DNA from: Eubacteriales Family XIII. Incertae Sedis bacterium
GTDB lineage: Bacteria > Bacillota > Clostridia > Peptostreptococcales > Anaerovoracaceae
Length of the DNA stretch: 6,217 bases
Direction of reading: 5' to 3'
NCBI GenBank assembly: GCA_031283865.1
Contig: JAITAX010000070.1
Location: 1-6,217 of the forward strand
Part shown: positions 6,031-6,217 of the stretch, in pieces
Layout of the letters: each line of letters begins with the position of its first letter
Position numbering within the stretch: the stretch's first letter is position 1
The notes under the pieces: model-generated
Told to the model about the DNA's origin: nothing
Databases searched by the model: none
Seen by the model: the letters and a program-made list of their open reading frames with translations, nothing else
Made by a program: the position numbers and the translations under genes

Positions 6031-6067
6031 CGATACAATATTGAATCATCGATTCAGTATTGTATCG
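6031..6067. promoter_or_regulatory. 37-bp palindrome, likely activator (enhancer) binding site
   Basis: The two 18-base arms, 6031-6048 and 6050-6067, are complementary at 16 positions (CGATACAATA, one mismatch, TGAATC, one mismatch, around a central T at 6049). It is centred about 173 bp upstream of the predicted sigma-54 start, within the usual distance for an upstream activating sequence. It lies directly downstream of the gene for a helix-turn-helix activator. Its AT-rich composition contrasts sharply with the surrounding GC-rich DNA. It is unlikely to be an intrinsic terminator because no T run follows on either strand. Confidence 0.65.
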
Positions 6068-6134
6068 CCCGCAATTCGCTCACGCCCGCAGCCCGCTTAC
6101 GCCCGCAGCTCGCTTACGCCCTCACCCCGCTTAC
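6067..6134. repeat. four tandem 17-bp repeats running into the regulator stop codon
   Basis: Units start at 6067, 6084, 6101 and 6118. The best-conserved form is GCCCGCAGCTCGCTTAC, and each unit keeps the GCCC start and a CGCT/CGCTTAC end. Units 2 and 3 differ at one base; units 1 and 4 are more diverged. The first unit abuts the palindrome. The last contains TTA (6131-6133), the reverse complement of the regulator's TAA stop. Read on the - strand, each unit begins GTAAGC or GTGAGC. The array fills the whole space between the regulator gene and the palindrome. Confidence 0.75.
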
Positions 6135-6217
6135 GTCCTCTGCGGCGCGCGCAGCCCGTGCTTGCGCAGCTTTCTGACCACGGTAGGCTGGCTGATGCCG
6201 AGGCGGCGCGCCAGCGC
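6131..6217 (-). CDS. sigma-54-dependent (enhancer-binding) regulator, C-terminal fragment
   Basis: Only the last 28 codons are visible; the gene begins to the right of the window and ends with TAA at 6131-6133. The peptide contains ARRLGISQPTVVRKLRKHGL, a clear TyrR/Fis-type helix-turn-helix: first helix 'LArrLGiS', turn, recognition helix 'qptVvrKLrkhGL'. This DNA-binding module closes sigma-54 activators of the TyrR/RocR/PrpR kind, which usually carry an N-terminal sensory domain and a central AAA+ domain; both would be outside the window. The gene has the same orientation as the operon, and the intervening DNA carries a sigma-54 promoter and a palindrome. It is therefore the likely activator of the operon. 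The helix-turn-helix type is firm; sigma-54 dependence and the target are inference. Confidence 0.72.
   Translation of the reverse strand, partial: ALARRLGISQPTVVRKLRKHGLRAPQRT

Larger units (their letters stand above)
5752..6130. other. 379-base regulatory intergenic region
   Basis: No credible gene lies here. In order from the ALDH-1 start it holds the ribosome binding site, an AT-rich leader inverted repeat, the sigma-54 promoter, about 130 bases of GC-rich spacer with a direct repeat and one half-site, the 37-bp palindrome, and the tandem 17-bp array. No typical IHF consensus could be found in the spacer by eye. Confidence 0.7.

Noticed and set aside
5837..6049. 70-codon open frame on the - strand between regulator and ALDH-1
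   Set aside because: It starts inside the palindrome, covers the sigma-54 promoter, has no ribosome binding site and no recognisable sequence.
6031..6067. Palindrome as intrinsic terminator of the regulator gene
   Set aside because: No T run follows on either strand and the stem is AT-rich. Position and symmetry fit an activator site better.
6067..6134. Tandem units as a CRISPR array
   Set aside because: The units are directly adjacent with no spacers and only 17 bp long.

Overview
The window looks like chromosomal DNA from a GC-rich anaerobic bacterium. Strong AGGAGG-type ribosome binding sites, CoA-acylating aldehyde chemistry, a sigma-54 (RpoN) control region and a PilT-family ATPase would fit a Clostridia-like Bacillota member or a Synergistota member. 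This taxonomic placement is inference; no ribosomal or other marker gene is present.

Left part (1-1272, + strand): the C-terminal end of a DJ-1/PfpI family protein is followed after 22 bases by a complete PilT-like secretion/retraction ATPase. The ATPase keeps its Walker A and Walker B motifs but has lost the histidine and threonine of the family's His box. A 214-base convergent intergenic region with two weak hairpins separates this pair from the rest.

Middle (1487-5751, - strand): a three-gene operon, in transcription order an acylating aldehyde dehydrogenase (ALDH-1, 473 aa), a class III PLP aminotransferase resembling taurine transaminases (442 aa), and a second, divergent acylating aldehyde dehydrogenase (ALDH-2, 462 aa). 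The simplest reading is amine + 2-oxoacid -> aldehyde (aminotransferase), then aldehyde + CoA + NAD(P)+ -> acyl-CoA (the dehydrogenases). Taurine -> sulfoacetaldehyde -> sulfoacetyl-CoA is the favoured assignment. Beta-alanine (malonate semialdehyde) and GABA (succinate semialdehyde) are live alternatives. No transporter, CoA ligase, sulfite-lyase or amino-acid dehydrogenase lies inside the window.

Right part (5752-6217): 379 non-coding bases and then, on the - strand, the last 28 codons of a regulator ending in a TyrR/Fis-type helix-turn-helix, as found at the C-terminus of sigma-54 enhancer-binding proteins. The non-coding stretch contains an inverted repeat in the 5' leader, a well-matched -24/-12 sigma-54 promoter aimed at the operon, a 16-bp imperfect direct repeat, a single degenerate copy of the operator half-site, a near-perfect 37-bp palindrome about 170 bp upstream of the predicted start (likely enhancer site), and four tandem 17-bp units that run into the regulator's stop codon. 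Together these suggest that an amine- or aldehyde-sensing activator encoded just upstream switches on the aminotransferase/dehydrogenase operon through RpoN.
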